From positions 124,001-188,000 of the forward strand of contig NZ_JAMTCK010000018.1 of NCBI RefSeq assembly GCF_024171785.1: DNA of 64,000 bases, in the 5' to 3' direction. This document shows, piece by piece, positions 9,547-18,267 of the stretch. A program made the translations under genes and the position numbers. Positions within the stretch are counted from its first letter, which is position 1; every line of letters begins with the position of its first letter. The notes beneath the pieces are model-generated. The model searched no databases, was not told where the DNA came from, and saw nothing but the letters and a program-made list of their open reading frames with translations. Origin of the DNA: Goodfellowiella coeruleoviolacea (GTDB taxonomy: Bacteria; Actinomycetota; Actinomycetes; Mycobacteriales; Pseudonocardiaceae).

Positions 9547-10856
9547 CCGGCGCTCTTCATCTGCTCGTTGGCGGTGGCGAGCTTGTCGTGGATGGTGGCG
9601 TCGTCCACCGGCTGCCCGCTGGCCGCCCGGGCGAGCAGGTCCTTGAGGGCCGCGCCGATCAGCGTCTCGAACTGGGCTTCCTGCGGGATCATCGGCAGGG
9701 GTTCGGCGGTGTCGGCCAGCACCGAGCGGAACGTCTCGATGGTGGGCGTCTGGAACGCCGGGTCGGTGTAGGCGTCGGGCACCACGGGCAGCGTGCCGAA
9801 CGCGTGGTTGAGGATCTTCTGCTCCTCGGGGCTGGTCAGGAACTCCACGAACGTCATTGCGCCCCCGGGGTTGTCGCTGTTGGCGAACACCCCGAGGTTG
9901 ACGCCGGCGACGTGGCTGTTCACCCGCTTGCCGCCGGCGGGAAGCGGGTCGGTCATGGGGATGGGCACCACGCCGTAGTCGGCCTCGGGCATGCCGATGG
10001 TGCGCAGGTTGGCCACGGCGTTGTTCTGGATCATCACCATGGCGGTCTTGCCGGCGGCGAAGTCGGAGAGGATCTGCACGTCGTTGAGGTATTCGGCGTT
10101 GCTGGGGTTGACCACCTCGTGGGTGGCCAGCAGGTCCACGTACTGGCGCACCGCCGCGACCATCTGCGGTGAGTCGAACCGGGGCGTGTCGCCGTCGAAC
10201 AGTTCGGCGCCGTGCTGGCGGCCCAGCAGGTAGGCGAAGTGCGCGTTCTCGGTGTAGCTGGAGCCGAGGATGCCCAGGCCCCACCGCTGCTGGTCCGGTT
10301 TGGTCAGTGCGGTGGCCACGGTCACCAGCTCGTCCCATGTGGACGGTGGCGCGGTGATGCCGGCCTCGGCGAAGAGCTTCTTGTTGTAGAACAGGCCGTA
10401 GGACAGCCCGTAGACCGGCACCGAGGCGGGTGGCTGGCCGACCGCGCCGGTGGAGGCGAGGCTGCTGGCCAGGAAGCGGTCCCGGCCGCCGACCTTGGCC
10501 AGGGTGGCGTCGTCGAAGGCGGTGAACGCGCCGGTGGCCTGCAGCGAGGCCGACCAGGTGTTGCCGATGTTGACCACGTCCGGCCCCTCGCCGCTGGAGG
10601 TGGCCGCCAGGATCCGGTTGAGCAGGTCGGACCAGGGGATGACCTCCACCTCGACCGTGATCCCGGTCCGCTGCCGGAACTTGTCCAGTTCGGGCTGGAG
10701 GATCTGCTTGTCCTGCTCCTGGCTGGCCGCCTGGTTGCTGGCCCAGTAGGTCAGGGTGGTGGTCTGGTCCGCGCCGCCACCCGACCCGCAACCGGCCAGC
10801 CCCAGGGACAGGCCCAGTCCAGCCACGAGCGCCGCTACACCCTTCCTCGATCGCAC
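9543..10856 (-). CDS. extracellular sugar-binding lipoprotein of the ABC importer
   Basis: 437 aa. The signal peptide ends in a lipobox (LAGC, Cys about residue 23), so the mature protein is anchored to the outer face of the membrane. The rest is a type-1 solute-binding fold: TLTYWASN near the N-terminus, then GPDVVNIGN and FAAGKTAMVMIQN, which are typical of CUT1 sugar-binding proteins. It is the first gene of the operon with two permeases and beta-mannosidase. A perfect 12-bp palindrome lies about 90 bases upstream. Ligand not directly readable; a manno-oligosaccharide is inferred from context. Confidence 0.93.
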   Translation of the reverse strand: MRSRKGVAALVAGLGLSLGLAGCGSGGGADQTTTLTYWASNQAASQEQDKQILQPELDKFRQRTGITVEVEVIPWSDLLNRILAATSSGEGPDVVNIGNTWSASLQATGAFTAFDDATLAKVGGRDRFLASSLASTGAVGQPPASVPVYGLSYGLFYNKKLFAEAGITAPPSTWDELVTVATALTKPDQQRWGLGILGSSYTENAHFAYLLGRQHGAELFDGDTPRFDSPQMVAAVRQYVDLLATHEVVNPSNAEYLNDVQILSDFAAGKTAMVMIQNNAVANLRTIGMPEADYGVVPIPMTDPLPAGGKRVNSHVAGVNLGVFANSDNPGGAMTFVEFLTSPEEQKILNHAFGTLPVVPDAYTDPAFQTPTIETFRSVLADTAEPLPMIPQEAQFETLIGAALKDLLARAASGQPVDDATIHDKLATANEQMKSAG

Positions 10857-10948
10857 AGTCGCTCCTTTGAGACTTGGGTGGGCTCAGAGGAGACGCAGGG
10901 ACGCAATTCGGGTCACCCCTGAGAAGTACGTCACAGCGATAGAAGCAA

Positions 10949-10960
10949 TTAACCGGTTAA
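10949..10960. promoter_or_regulatory. LacI-type operator candidate TTAACCGGTTAA
   Basis: A perfect 12-bp palindrome with the central CG expected of LacI-family operators, about 90 bases upstream of the sugar-binding protein gene and 98 bases before the divergent VOC gene. It lies in AT-richer sequence than its surroundings. No LacI-family gene is in the window, so the regulator would act from elsewhere. Confidence 0.6.
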
Positions 10961-11057
10961 GTGTCAAGGAAGCGCGGACCGGGCCCCGGCCGCCACGGGA
11001 CGCGCGAGGCCGCCGTGGCAGGCTGCGCACCAACCTGATCCGACACGGGAACGCGGG

Positions 11058-11750
11058 GTGGACAGCGTGCAGCGGTGGAGTCGACAGCAGATCTCGGCCG
11101 CGGTCAGCGACCTGGGGTGGCGGTACGTCCTGGGTGCGCTGTGCACGTCGGTCCGGACCGCCTCCCTGGCCCAGGCCGCCGAGCTGGCCGGTCACCTGAC
11201 CCGGGCCCTCGGCCAGGACGCCGAGGGCCGCCTGCGGCTGGACCTGCGCCCGGACCGGGTGCTGCTCACGGTGCCGCCACCGACCGCCGAGGGCCCGACA
11301 CCCGACGAGGTGGATCTCGCCAGGCGGATCGCCGCGCTCGCGGCCGACCGGGGAACACGGCTCGACCCCGGGGTCGGCACCGACACCCGGGCCGTCCAAC
11401 TCGTCGAGATCGCGGTGGACGCCCTGGACATCGCCCGCATCCGGCCGTTCTGGAAAGCGGTGCTCGGTTACGTCGACGAGGCCGGCGCGTCCGGGCCGGA
11501 GGACCCGCTCATCGATCCGCTCGGTCAGCACCCGGCGGTCTGGTTCCAGCAGATGACCGAGCCGCGCCCGCAGCGCAACCGGATTCACCTGGACGTGTCC
11601 GTCCCGCACGACGAGGCCGAGCAGCGCGTCGCGGCGGCACTGGCCGCCGGTGGGACGCTGCGCTCCGCCGACCGCGCGCCCGCCTTCTGGGTGCTCGCCG
11701 ACGCCGAGGGCAACGAGGTCTGCGTGACCACCTGGCAGGGCCGCGACTGA
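11058..11750 (+). CDS. VOC/glyoxalase-like protein with pterin-dehydratase-like N-terminus
   Basis: 230 aa. The C-terminal part, from VQLVEIAVDALDIARIRPFWKAVLGY to the end, is a glyoxalase/bleomycin-resistance (VOC) domain; NRIHLDVSVPHDEAE and the terminal EGNEVCVTTW give the usual metal-ligand positions (His, Glu). The N-terminal 100 residues resemble the 4a-hydroxytetrahydrobiopterin dehydratase fold (a late PTPDEVDLARRIAALA helix), but the catalytic histidines of that family are not visible, so the domain is probably structural. Start GTG, preceded by GGGAACGCGG. Such two-domain proteins are common in actinobacteria and their substrate is unknown. Confidence 0.75.
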   Translation: MDSVQRWSRQQISAAVSDLGWRYVLGALCTSVRTASLAQAAELAGHLTRALGQDAEGRLRLDLRPDRVLLTVPPPTAEGPTPDEVDLARRIAALAADRGTRLDPGVGTDTRAVQLVEIAVDALDIARIRPFWKAVLGYVDEAGASGPEDPLIDPLGQHPAVWFQQMTEPRPQRNRIHLDVSVPHDEAEQRVAAALAAGGTLRSADRAPAFWVLADAEGNEVCVTTWQGRD

Positions 11751-11954
11751 GCGCGGCCCGCGGATGCCCTCGGCAGCGGCTCCAGGAGCGGGGCCCGCGA
11801 CCGGCAGGTCGCCCCGAACGTGACCCTGCCGCCGGCAGGTCGCGGAACGGGTTTCGGCTGCGATCAACTAAAGTGTCGCCGTGCTTTCCGGCAAAGCCGA
11901 TGAAGTGATCCACTCGGACCACCGGCGCTCGCCGGAAGCGGAGGGGAGCGGGTC

Positions 11955-12749
11955 ATGGCTCTGGCGATACCGGCTTCGACCTGGGCGCGACGCACGTTCG
12001 GCGCGGCCGCGGACGACCTCGGGCAGGCGGTTCCCGCCGCCCTCGACCGCGCGCACCAGCTCGCCCGTGCCGCCCACGACATCGCGGCGATGACGAACCT
12101 GCGCACCTACGGCACCACGCTGTGGGCCAAGCAGTACGACGAACTGTTCGCGGCGATCAGCGCGCTGGGTGAGGCGCGCATGGCCCAGTTGCAGGGCTAC
12201 GCGCTGGTGGTGTTCGGCCGCCACGCCTTCTTCCCGCTGCGCTACACCGACCGGGTCGACGTCCCGGTGACCCGGGCCCGGCTGCCGCAGCCGGTGTCCC
12301 CGCAGCGCGCCCAGCTCTACGGGGCGCACGCGCCGTCGGTCGCCGACCCGCAGCCGCCGCTGCCCGGCTGGGACGACCCGGTCCCCGCGGACCGGCCGCG
12401 CCCGCTGCCCGAACTCGGCGCGGACATCCAGCTCATCACCATCGCCTACGCGTGCAACCCGGAGGCCGGGCTGCTGCGGGTGGAGTGGGGCGAGGCCGAC
12501 CACGTCGGTGACGGCGCGCTGCGCTGGGGCCACCACGAACCGCTGCCGCTGCCCAGCGCCGAGCCGGAGCTGGCGCGCCGGCTGCGCGTGGTGGGTGCGG
12601 CCGAGCGGACCGCCCGGTTCGGCCACGGCCACCAGCCGGACATCGGCCTCGACGTGCGCGCCGCACACCTGCGCGAACTGGGTGTTCCCCCGGACACCGA
12701 GCACACCCCCGACCAACCGACCACACAGGACAATGGACGACAGCACTGA
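11955..12749 (+). CDS. uncharacterised protein, partner of the XRE/ImmA gene
   Basis: 264 aa, no signal peptide or membrane segment. I do not recognise the family. The N-terminal third is helical and alanine-rich (AADDLGQAVPAALDRAHQLARAAHDIA), the middle is proline-rich, and QLITIAYACNPEAGLLRVEWGEA reads like a beta hairpin core. The ATG has a GGAGGGGAG box 8 bases upstream. Its last 17 bases overlap the start of the XRE/ImmA-type gene, so the two are almost certainly co-translated and functionally linked, for example as substrate and protease, or as a sensor acting on the regulator. The role is inference only. Confidence 0.8.
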   Translation: MALAIPASTWARRTFGAAADDLGQAVPAALDRAHQLARAAHDIAAMTNLRTYGTTLWAKQYDELFAAISALGEARMAQLQGYALVVFGRHAFFPLRYTDRVDVPVTRARLPQPVSPQRAQLYGAHAPSVADPQPPLPGWDDPVPADRPRPLPELGADIQLITIAYACNPEAGLLRVEWGEADHVGDGALRWGHHEPLPLPSAEPELARRLRVVGAAERTARFGHGHQPDIGLDVRAAHLRELGVPPDTEHTPDQPTTQDNGRQH

Positions 12750-13908
12750 CCAACCCCGCCTGCGCCTGCTGCGGGCGGCGGCGCCCGCCCCGGCCGGCGT
12801 GGCGAGCGCGTTCGACCCGGCCCGGCTGACCCAGGCCCGCCACCTGGCCGGGATGACCAAGAAGGACATCGCCGAGGGGCTGGGGGTGACGCCGGCCGCG
12901 GTGGGCCAGTACGAGGCCGGGGTCACCCGGCCGCGGCCGGAGGTGCTGCCGCGCCTGGCCGAACTGCTCGACGTGCCACTGGCCTTCTTCGCGGCCGGCC
13001 GCCCGCACGCCAAGCTGGACGTGTCCGTCACCCACTTCCGCAGCCTGCGCTCGACCCGCGCCTACCAGCGGGACCGGGCGGTCGCCTTCGCCTCGCAGGT
13101 CTGGGAACTCACCCACGCACTGGAGAAGCGGGTCCAGATGCCCCCGGTGGACCTGCCCGGGTTCGCCGGCGGCGAGGTGCTGCCCACCGACGAGGTGCCG
13201 GCCGACCCGGCGGGTGCGGCGCGCGCGGTGCGCCGGCGCTGGGGTCTGGCCGACGGGCCCGTGGCGCACCTGGTGCGGCTGTTGGAGTCCCGCGGCATCG
13301 TGGTGACCATGCTGCCGCTGGACAGCGCCGAGGCCGCGCGCATCGACGCGTTCTCCACCTCCCGGCTGCCCCGGCCGCTGATCGTGCTCACCCCGGACCG
13401 CGCCGACGACGTCCACCGGCACCGGTTCACCGCCGCGCACGAACTGGGCCACCTGGTGCTGCACGGCGACACCGCGCCCGGGGACGTGCAGCACGAGCGG
13501 GAGGCGGACACCTTCGCCGCGGAGTTCCTCACGCCCAGGGCCAGCATCGCCCCGCACCTGCCGGCCAGGGCCGACTTCACCGCGCTGGCCCGGTTGCGCG
13601 ACACCTGGGGCGTGTCGATCAAGTCGCTGCTCTACCGGTGCCGTGAGCTGGGCCTGCTGTCCGGGTCCTCGGCCAGCCGCGCCTACCAGCGGCTCAACGT
13701 GCTGCGCGGCCAGGGCGTGTTCGCCGACGAGCCGGTCACCGGTTTCCCCGGCGAGCAGCCCGTGCTGCTCACCCGGGCGTTCGAGCTGGCCGCCCAGCAC
13801 GGGCTGACCGTGGACAACCTGGCCGCGGAGCTGTGCTGGCACCCCCGGCGGGTGCGCGAGCTGCTCAACCTCCCGGACACCCGGCCACCGCTGCGCCTGG
13901 TCCCCTGA
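12733..13908 (+). CDS. XRE-family regulator fused to ImmA/IrrE-type metallopeptidase
   Basis: 391 aa. Residues about 30-85 form a helix-turn-helix (MTKKDIAEGLGVTPAAVGQYEAGVTRP). Residues about 175-300 form an ImmA/IrrE (COG2856) peptidase domain with AAHELGHLVLH (HExxH zinc ligands, about residue 236) and a downstream EREADTFAAEFLTP that supplies the third ligand. Proteins of this architecture bind DNA and cleave a partner regulator when triggered by stress or mobile elements. The ATG lies inside the end of the upstream gene with AGGA just before it, showing coupling. The long C-terminal region (after about residue 300) is unassigned. No phage or integrase genes flank it. Confidence 0.9.
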   Translation: MDDSTDQPRLRLLRAAAPAPAGVASAFDPARLTQARHLAGMTKKDIAEGLGVTPAAVGQYEAGVTRPRPEVLPRLAELLDVPLAFFAAGRPHAKLDVSVTHFRSLRSTRAYQRDRAVAFASQVWELTHALEKRVQMPPVDLPGFAGGEVLPTDEVPADPAGAARAVRRRWGLADGPVAHLVRLLESRGIVVTMLPLDSAEAARIDAFSTSRLPRPLIVLTPDRADDVHRHRFTAAHELGHLVLHGDTAPGDVQHEREADTFAAEFLTPRASIAPHLPARADFTALARLRDTWGVSIKSLLYRCRELGLLSGSSASRAYQRLNVLRGQGVFADEPVTGFPGEQPVLLTRAFELAAQHGLTVDNLAAELCWHPRRVRELLNLPDTRPPLRLVP

Positions 13909-14562
13909 CCCGCGCGGCGCGCGGGGTGGGGCTCCCGGCAGCCGCGATCAGCGGCCGGTGGCCGGTGAGGGTGCCGCCGAACAGGACCAGGCGGCCGCCG
14001 ACGTGGTCGAGGTCCTGGCGGCGCGGCGGCTCGTCGGAGCGCAGCCGCTCGCGGAAGGCGGCGAGCACGCGTGGCCACCCGGTCGGCGCGGGCGCGGATC
14101 CACTGTCGGTGATCACCGCGCCGCCCGGGGGTTCGACAGGCTCCGGCAGTCGGGTGATGGCCGCGGCCTGCACACAGGGCAGACCCGCACGGCCGGTGGT
14201 TTCCCGGATCCCCTTGGTCGACGGCGATGACGAGCCGGCAGTCCCCGATCGCCTGGTGGGTGCCGCCCGGGGGCGTTGCGCTGGTCGTGGGGGAAGGCGC
14301 GGCACAGGCCGTCGTCCCTCGGGTCGGTCCACCACGCCACGTTCATCGGCACGGCTACCGTCCCGCGCGGGGGATCTCGACCTGGCTGAGGTGGACGTGG
14401 TTCCTGGCCCCGTCGTGGCGAACCACCGGCGAGATCCACCTGGACGAACCGGCCCATGTGGACCACCAGGTCCTGGTCTGCCGGCAGGTCAGTGCGTCCG
14501 CGTTGGGCGATGCGCGGTCCGGTGGGGTGTCCGCCGGTATCGCGAGGAACCGGGGGCGAGTC
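13909..14562. other. 650-base stretch without an intact gene, probably decayed coding sequence
   Basis: No frame on either strand runs through this stretch with a convincing protein. On the minus strand, protein-like pieces appear in successive different frames: TRPRFLAIPADTPPD (about 14520-14564), VPMNVAWWTDPRDDGLCRAFP (about 14280-14360), then FRERLRSDEPPRRQDLDHVG with GRLVLFGGTLTGHRP (about 13950-14070). This pattern suits an old minus-strand gene with several frameshifts. I cannot name the family. Confidence 0.35.
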
Positions 14563-14753
14563 ATGGGTGAACACCAGTCGGCCTGGCGGAAGTCCAGCTA
14601 CCGCAACGGCAGTGCCGGTAGCTGCGTTGAGTTGGCGCATCGACCAGGCGTGGTTCCCCTGCGGGACAGCAAGAATCCGGGCGGGACGGCACTGGCCTTC
14701 CCCGGCGCGAGCTGGCCGGCTTTCTCACCGCGGCCAAGGGCGGGCGGTGTTGA
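14563..14753 (+). pseudogene. DUF397 protein, frameshifted
   Basis: The start MGEHQSAWRKSSYRNGSAGSCVELA, followed by VPLRDSKNPGGTALAF, is a textbook DUF397 domain. Just after FPG (near 14706) the expected ending continues only in the next frame as ELAGFLTAAKGGRC, ending at the TGA at 14751-14753. One base is missing (or two are extra) at that point. DUF397 proteins usually sit beside a Scr1-type XRE regulator and act with it in developmental or antibiotic regulation. Here no Scr1-type partner is adjacent: the upstream stretch is decayed. A single sequencing error is the alternative explanation. Confidence 0.8.
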
Positions 14754-15033
14754 CGCGGGTCGCGCCGGCATGGCCGGGCGATCTGGTTGACCGGGGCGGG
14801 CCAGCCGGCGGCGACTGGGGGACTGTCACCCGTTTGGGCCTGCGTGAAGTGTCAACTCGGGGGGTTTGCAAAGCCAACTCGCGGGTGGGGGTGTTACCTC
14901 CGGTGAACGCGGGGGTCGGCTCTTTGTTACGTCGGCGTCCGCTACGCCGAACGGCCGCTTGTGCGCTGTGTCATCGTTCTGTTGCTCTTTGTTTGCCCCG
15001 CAACCGGGGCACTGAGTGAAAAGAGGAACAACG

Positions 15034-15813
15034 ATGGCGGAAACCCTGCACCGCCTGCGGCGGATGGTCGGCGCGCTCGTCGTCGCCGTCCTGCTGCCCC
15101 TGATGGGCGCGAGCGTGGCCATGGCCGACGGGCAGATCGTCGGCGGCACCCGGGCCAGCATCAGCACCTACCCCTGGACGGTCTACCTGGCGACCACCAG
15201 CGGCTTCCAGTACTGCGGCGGCACCCTGGTCGCCCCCAACAAGGTCGTCACCGCGGCCCACTGCACCGAGGGCGACAGCCCGTCCGCGGTGCGCGTGGTG
15301 GCCGGCCGCGAGGACAAGCAGAGCAGCGCCGGCGTGGTCGCGAACGTGACCAAGATCTGGATCCACCCGAACTACGTGGACGCCACGATCGGCTCGGACG
15401 TGTCCGTGCTGACCCTGGACCGCAACCTGTCCTACGCCACCCTGCCGATCGCCACCTCGGCCGACAGCGCCCTGTACGCGGCCGGCACCTCGGCCAGGAT
15501 CCTGGGCTGGGGCACCACGTCCTCGGGCGGCTCGGCCTCGCGGTACCTGCTCACCGCGACCGTCCCGCTCACCAGCAACGCCACCTGCTCGTCCGCCTAC
15601 GACGAGTACAGCAGCACCGCCATGGTGTGCGCCGGCTACACCCAGGGCGGCACCGACACCTGCCAGGGCGACTCCGGTGGCCCGCTGGTGGCCGGCGGCA
15701 AGCTGATCGGCATCACCTCCTGGGGCAACGGCTGCGCGCTGGCCGGCTACCCGGGCGTCTACACCCGGGTGTCCACCTACAGCTCGCTGATCACCCAGCA
15801 GATCAACTCCTGA
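15034..15813 (+). CDS. secreted trypsin-like serine protease (S1)
   Basis: 259 aa from the ATG at 15034, chosen over a GTG six codons earlier because AGAGGA lies 6 bases before the ATG. Signal peptide VGALVVAVLLPLMGASVAMA, then the mature N-terminus IVGGTRAS after a very short propeptide (DGQ). The catalytic triad is visible: TAAHC (His, about residue 73), SDVSVLTLD (Asp) and CQGDSGGP (Ser, about residue 212). The Asp of TDTCQGDSGG, six residues before the serine, gives trypsin-like Arg/Lys specificity. Six cysteines pair as in bacterial trypsins. A strong hairpin terminator follows, so it is a single-gene unit. Confidence 0.95.
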   Translation: MAETLHRLRRMVGALVVAVLLPLMGASVAMADGQIVGGTRASISTYPWTVYLATTSGFQYCGGTLVAPNKVVTAAHCTEGDSPSAVRVVAGREDKQSSAGVVANVTKIWIHPNYVDATIGSDVSVLTLDRNLSYATLPIATSADSALYAAGTSARILGWGTTSSGGSASRYLLTATVPLTSNATCSSAYDEYSSTAMVCAGYTQGGTDTCQGDSGGPLVAGGKLIGITSWGNGCALAGYPGVYTRVSTYSSLITQQINS

Positions 15814-15848
15814 TCGCGCGGCTGACCCGGTAGCACGACCAGCACGAC

Positions 15849-15879
15849 CCGGCCGCGGTGGCTCCCCCACCGCGGCCGG
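15849..15879 (+). terminator. hairpin terminator after trypsin gene
   Basis: Perfect 13-bp arms (15849-15861 and 15867-15879, starting CCGGCCGCGG) with a 5-base loop, 36 bases after the trypsin stop. There is no U-run, which is usual for GC-rich actinobacterial terminators. It could also end transcription from the convergent EI24 gene. Confidence 0.8.
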
Positions 15880-15932
15880 TGGCTTGTCCGGACCAGCGGG
15901 TCAGCCCCGCGGCACCGCCCGGGGTGCCGCGC

Positions 15933-16700
15933 TCACGCCCGCGCCGGCTCGGGCGCGGTGAGCACGCGGTGCGCCAGCAGGGTGCCGCCGGCCATGGCGC
16001 CGGGCATCACCACCAGCGCGGCGAACGGCACCAGGCACAGCAGGTAGGCCGGCAGGGCGAAGCCCAGGGTCAGCGCGCGCCGCCGGCGCAGCGCCCGCCG
16101 CCGGTCGGCCAGGGCCAGGCCGCGCCGGGCGAACGGGATGGCGGTCAGCTCCAGCCCGAGCAGCCAGGCGTTGACGCACACCCCGAGCACCGGCACCACG
16201 GTCTGTCCGGCGACCGGGATGAACCCGGCGGCGAACAGCACGATCCCCACCAGCGCGGCCACCACGACCAGGGTGATGCCGTCGCGCAGCCCGATCCACC
16301 AGCCGCGCCACCAGGACAGCGACTCGGCCTCGGCCACCCCGCCCAGCTCGTCCTCCACCCGCTCGGCGATGGCCTCGTAGAACGGCCCGCCCACGGCCAG
16401 CGCCAGTGCCGCGAACGCCAGCACCGCCAGCGCGGTGGCGCCCAGCACCAGCGACACCCCGGCGGCCAGCCGGACGGTGGCGCGGGTGACCTCGTTCCAG
16501 TCGTCGGCGAACGGCGTCGCCCAGGTCACCAGGTCGTCGGCCCACACCGCCAGCGCCACCAGCCCGCCGAGCAGCAGTACGGCGGTGAGCAGGGCGGGCA
16601 GTGCGCCGAGCAGCACCAGTCGGGGCGACCGGAACACCAGTCCCAGACCGCGGAAGAACGTGCCCACACCCTGGGCGAAATCGCGCGCTGCAGTGATCAC
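15933..16700 (-). CDS. EI24-domain membrane protein (CysZ-like)
   Basis: 255 aa, four to six hydrophobic helices. The opening GVGTFFRGLGLVFRSPRL and later GGPFYEAIAERVEDELGG with SLSWWRGWWIGLRDG are the conserved features of the EI24 (CysZ-like) family. CysZ members take up sulfate in other bacteria; most actinobacterial members are uncharacterised. I place the start at the GTG at 16700. A TTG at 16730 is possible, but TATCCT lies 8 bases before the GTG, which would suit a leaderless transcript. Confidence 0.8.
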   Translation of the reverse strand: MITAARDFAQGVGTFFRGLGLVFRSPRLVLLGALPALLTAVLLLGGLVALAVWADDLVTWATPFADDWNEVTRATVRLAAGVSLVLGATALAVLAFAALALAVGGPFYEAIAERVEDELGGVAEAESLSWWRGWWIGLRDGITLVVVAALVGIVLFAAGFIPVAGQTVVPVLGVCVNAWLLGLELTAIPFARRGLALADRRRALRRRRALTLGFALPAYLLCLVPFAALVVMPGAMAGGTLLAHRVLTAPEPARA

Positions 16701-16999
16701 AGGGCCGAAGGATAGAGAAACCCGGGTCAACGCCGGGTCAACCCGGCTTTACCGATGACAAGCCCCGGCACGGGGGCACCAGCGAGTTCCCCCGCGGCCA
16801 GGCGGGTGGTCCCTGGTCCGACGGGGCTGCCCGCGCCACCACCACCGGCTGGTCGTCGAGGCCGCCACCACACCCGGGCCGGAACCGCCGCTGCGCGTGA
16901 GATGCTCGCGGTACCGGCCACAGTGGAGTCCGGGCAGGTCGCCATGTCCGAGGACCACCCGGCCGGTCTGGAACACGAGCTGCCCCGGGAGGCCAACTG

Positions 17000-18160
17000 A
17001 TGAGTCCCACCGTCGACGTCCCCGCCCTGCTGGACTGGGTGGGCCAGCACCGCGAGGACATGCTCGCCGACCTGGCCAAGTACGTGGAGATCGAGACGCC
17101 CAGCGACGACAGGGCGTGCCTGGTGGCCGGATTGTCCTATCTGGACGGATGGGTGCGCGAGCGGCTCGGTGACCCCGCGGCGGTGCGGGAGTACGACGGC
17201 GGCCAGCACGGCGACATCCGGGTGTACGACTTCCCGGGCGAGGGCGACCAGCCGTTGCTGCTGCTGTGCCACTACGACACGGTGTGGCCCAGGGGAACCC
17301 TGGCCGAGTGGCCGTTCACTGTGGACGGTGACACGGTGACCGGGCCCGGGGTGTTCGACATGAAGTCCGGTCTGGTGCAGGCGGTGTGGGCGCTGCGCGC
17401 ACTGGCCGAGGCCGGCCTGCCCCGGCCGCCGATCCGCCTGGTGCTCAACGGCGACGAGGAGATCGGCAGCCCGGCCTCCCGCCCGGTCATCGAGGCCGAG
17501 GCCGCCGGCACCCGCGCCGCCCTGGTGTTCGAGGCCAGCGCGGACGGCGCGATCAAGACCGCGCGCAAGGGCGTGGGCCTGTTCCAGATCACCGTCGAGG
17601 GCGTGGCCGCGCACGCCGGGCTGGATCCCACCAAGGGTGTGAGCGCCATCGACGAGTTGGCCCGCGCGGTCCTTGCCCTGCACGCGCTGACCGACCTGGA
17701 CGCCGGCACCAGCGTCAACGTCGGCGTCGTCACCGGCGGCACCCGCTCCAACGTCACCGCCGCCACCGCACACGGCAACATCGACATCCGCGTCCGCAGC
17801 GCCAGCGAACTCGCCCGCGTCAACGCCGCACTGGCCGCCCTGCGCCCCCACAACCCCCGCGCCACCCTCACCATCACCGGCGACTGGAACCGCCCGGTCA
17901 TGGAACGCTCCCCCGGCACCGTCGACCTCTACCACCAGGCCAGGAGGCTGGCCACCCAGATCAACCTCGACCTGCGCGACTGCGCCGTCGGCGGCGCCAG
18001 CGACGGCAACTTCGTCGCCGCGCTCGGCCTACCCGTGCTCGACGGCTTCGGCGCCGTCGGCGACGGCGCCGAAGCCCGCCACGAACACATCAGCATCCGC
18101 GGCATGCTCGAACGCACCGCGCTGGCCGCCGCCCTCATCACCACCCAGACCATCCGCTGA
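17000..18160 (+). CDS. M20-family metallopeptidase (glutamate carboxypeptidase-like)
   Basis: 386 aa, cytoplasmic. Two-zinc M20 motifs are in place: CHYDTVWP (first metal His, about residue 90), GPGVFDMKSG (bridging Asp), NGDEEIGS (catalytic Glu-Glu, about residue 151), and a C-terminal ARHEHI metal His. The dimerisation domain sits between (GVAAHAGLDPTKGVSAIDELA). The motifs resemble carboxypeptidase G2 and other ArgE/DapE-group enzymes that release a C-terminal amino acid or acyl group. The ATG has GGGAGG 8 bases upstream. Codon use becomes strikingly C-rich over the last 400 bases. Confidence 0.92.
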   Translation: MSPTVDVPALLDWVGQHREDMLADLAKYVEIETPSDDRACLVAGLSYLDGWVRERLGDPAAVREYDGGQHGDIRVYDFPGEGDQPLLLLCHYDTVWPRGTLAEWPFTVDGDTVTGPGVFDMKSGLVQAVWALRALAEAGLPRPPIRLVLNGDEEIGSPASRPVIEAEAAGTRAALVFEASADGAIKTARKGVGLFQITVEGVAAHAGLDPTKGVSAIDELARAVLALHALTDLDAGTSVNVGVVTGGTRSNVTAATAHGNIDIRVRSASELARVNAALAALRPHNPRATLTITGDWNRPVMERSPGTVDLYHQARRLATQINLDLRDCAVGGASDGNFVAALGLPVLDGFGAVGDGAEARHEHISIRGMLERTALAAALITTQTIR

Positions 18161-18178
18161 CCGTCCACAACCGACACC

Positions 18179-18206
18179 GCGGTGGGCCGGTGCGCCGGCC
18201 CACCGC
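18179..18206 (+). terminator. hairpin terminator after M20 peptidase gene
   Basis: Perfect 12-bp arms (GCGGTGGGCCGG at 18179-18190, its complement at 18195-18206) with a TGCG tetraloop, 18 bases after the stop. It also lies downstream of the convergent HD-domain gene. Confidence 0.8.
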
Positions 18207-18267
18207 CGCACCCGGTCCCGCCCGGCCCCCTGCTCGGGATCCGGGCGGGCGGGGCGCTGCCGGGTCG

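Noticed and set aside
16755-17000. 81-codon frame ending in TGATG overlap with the M20 peptidase start
   Set aside because: Low-complexity Pro/Arg/Ala sequence and no ribosome binding site; the overlap alone is weak evidence.
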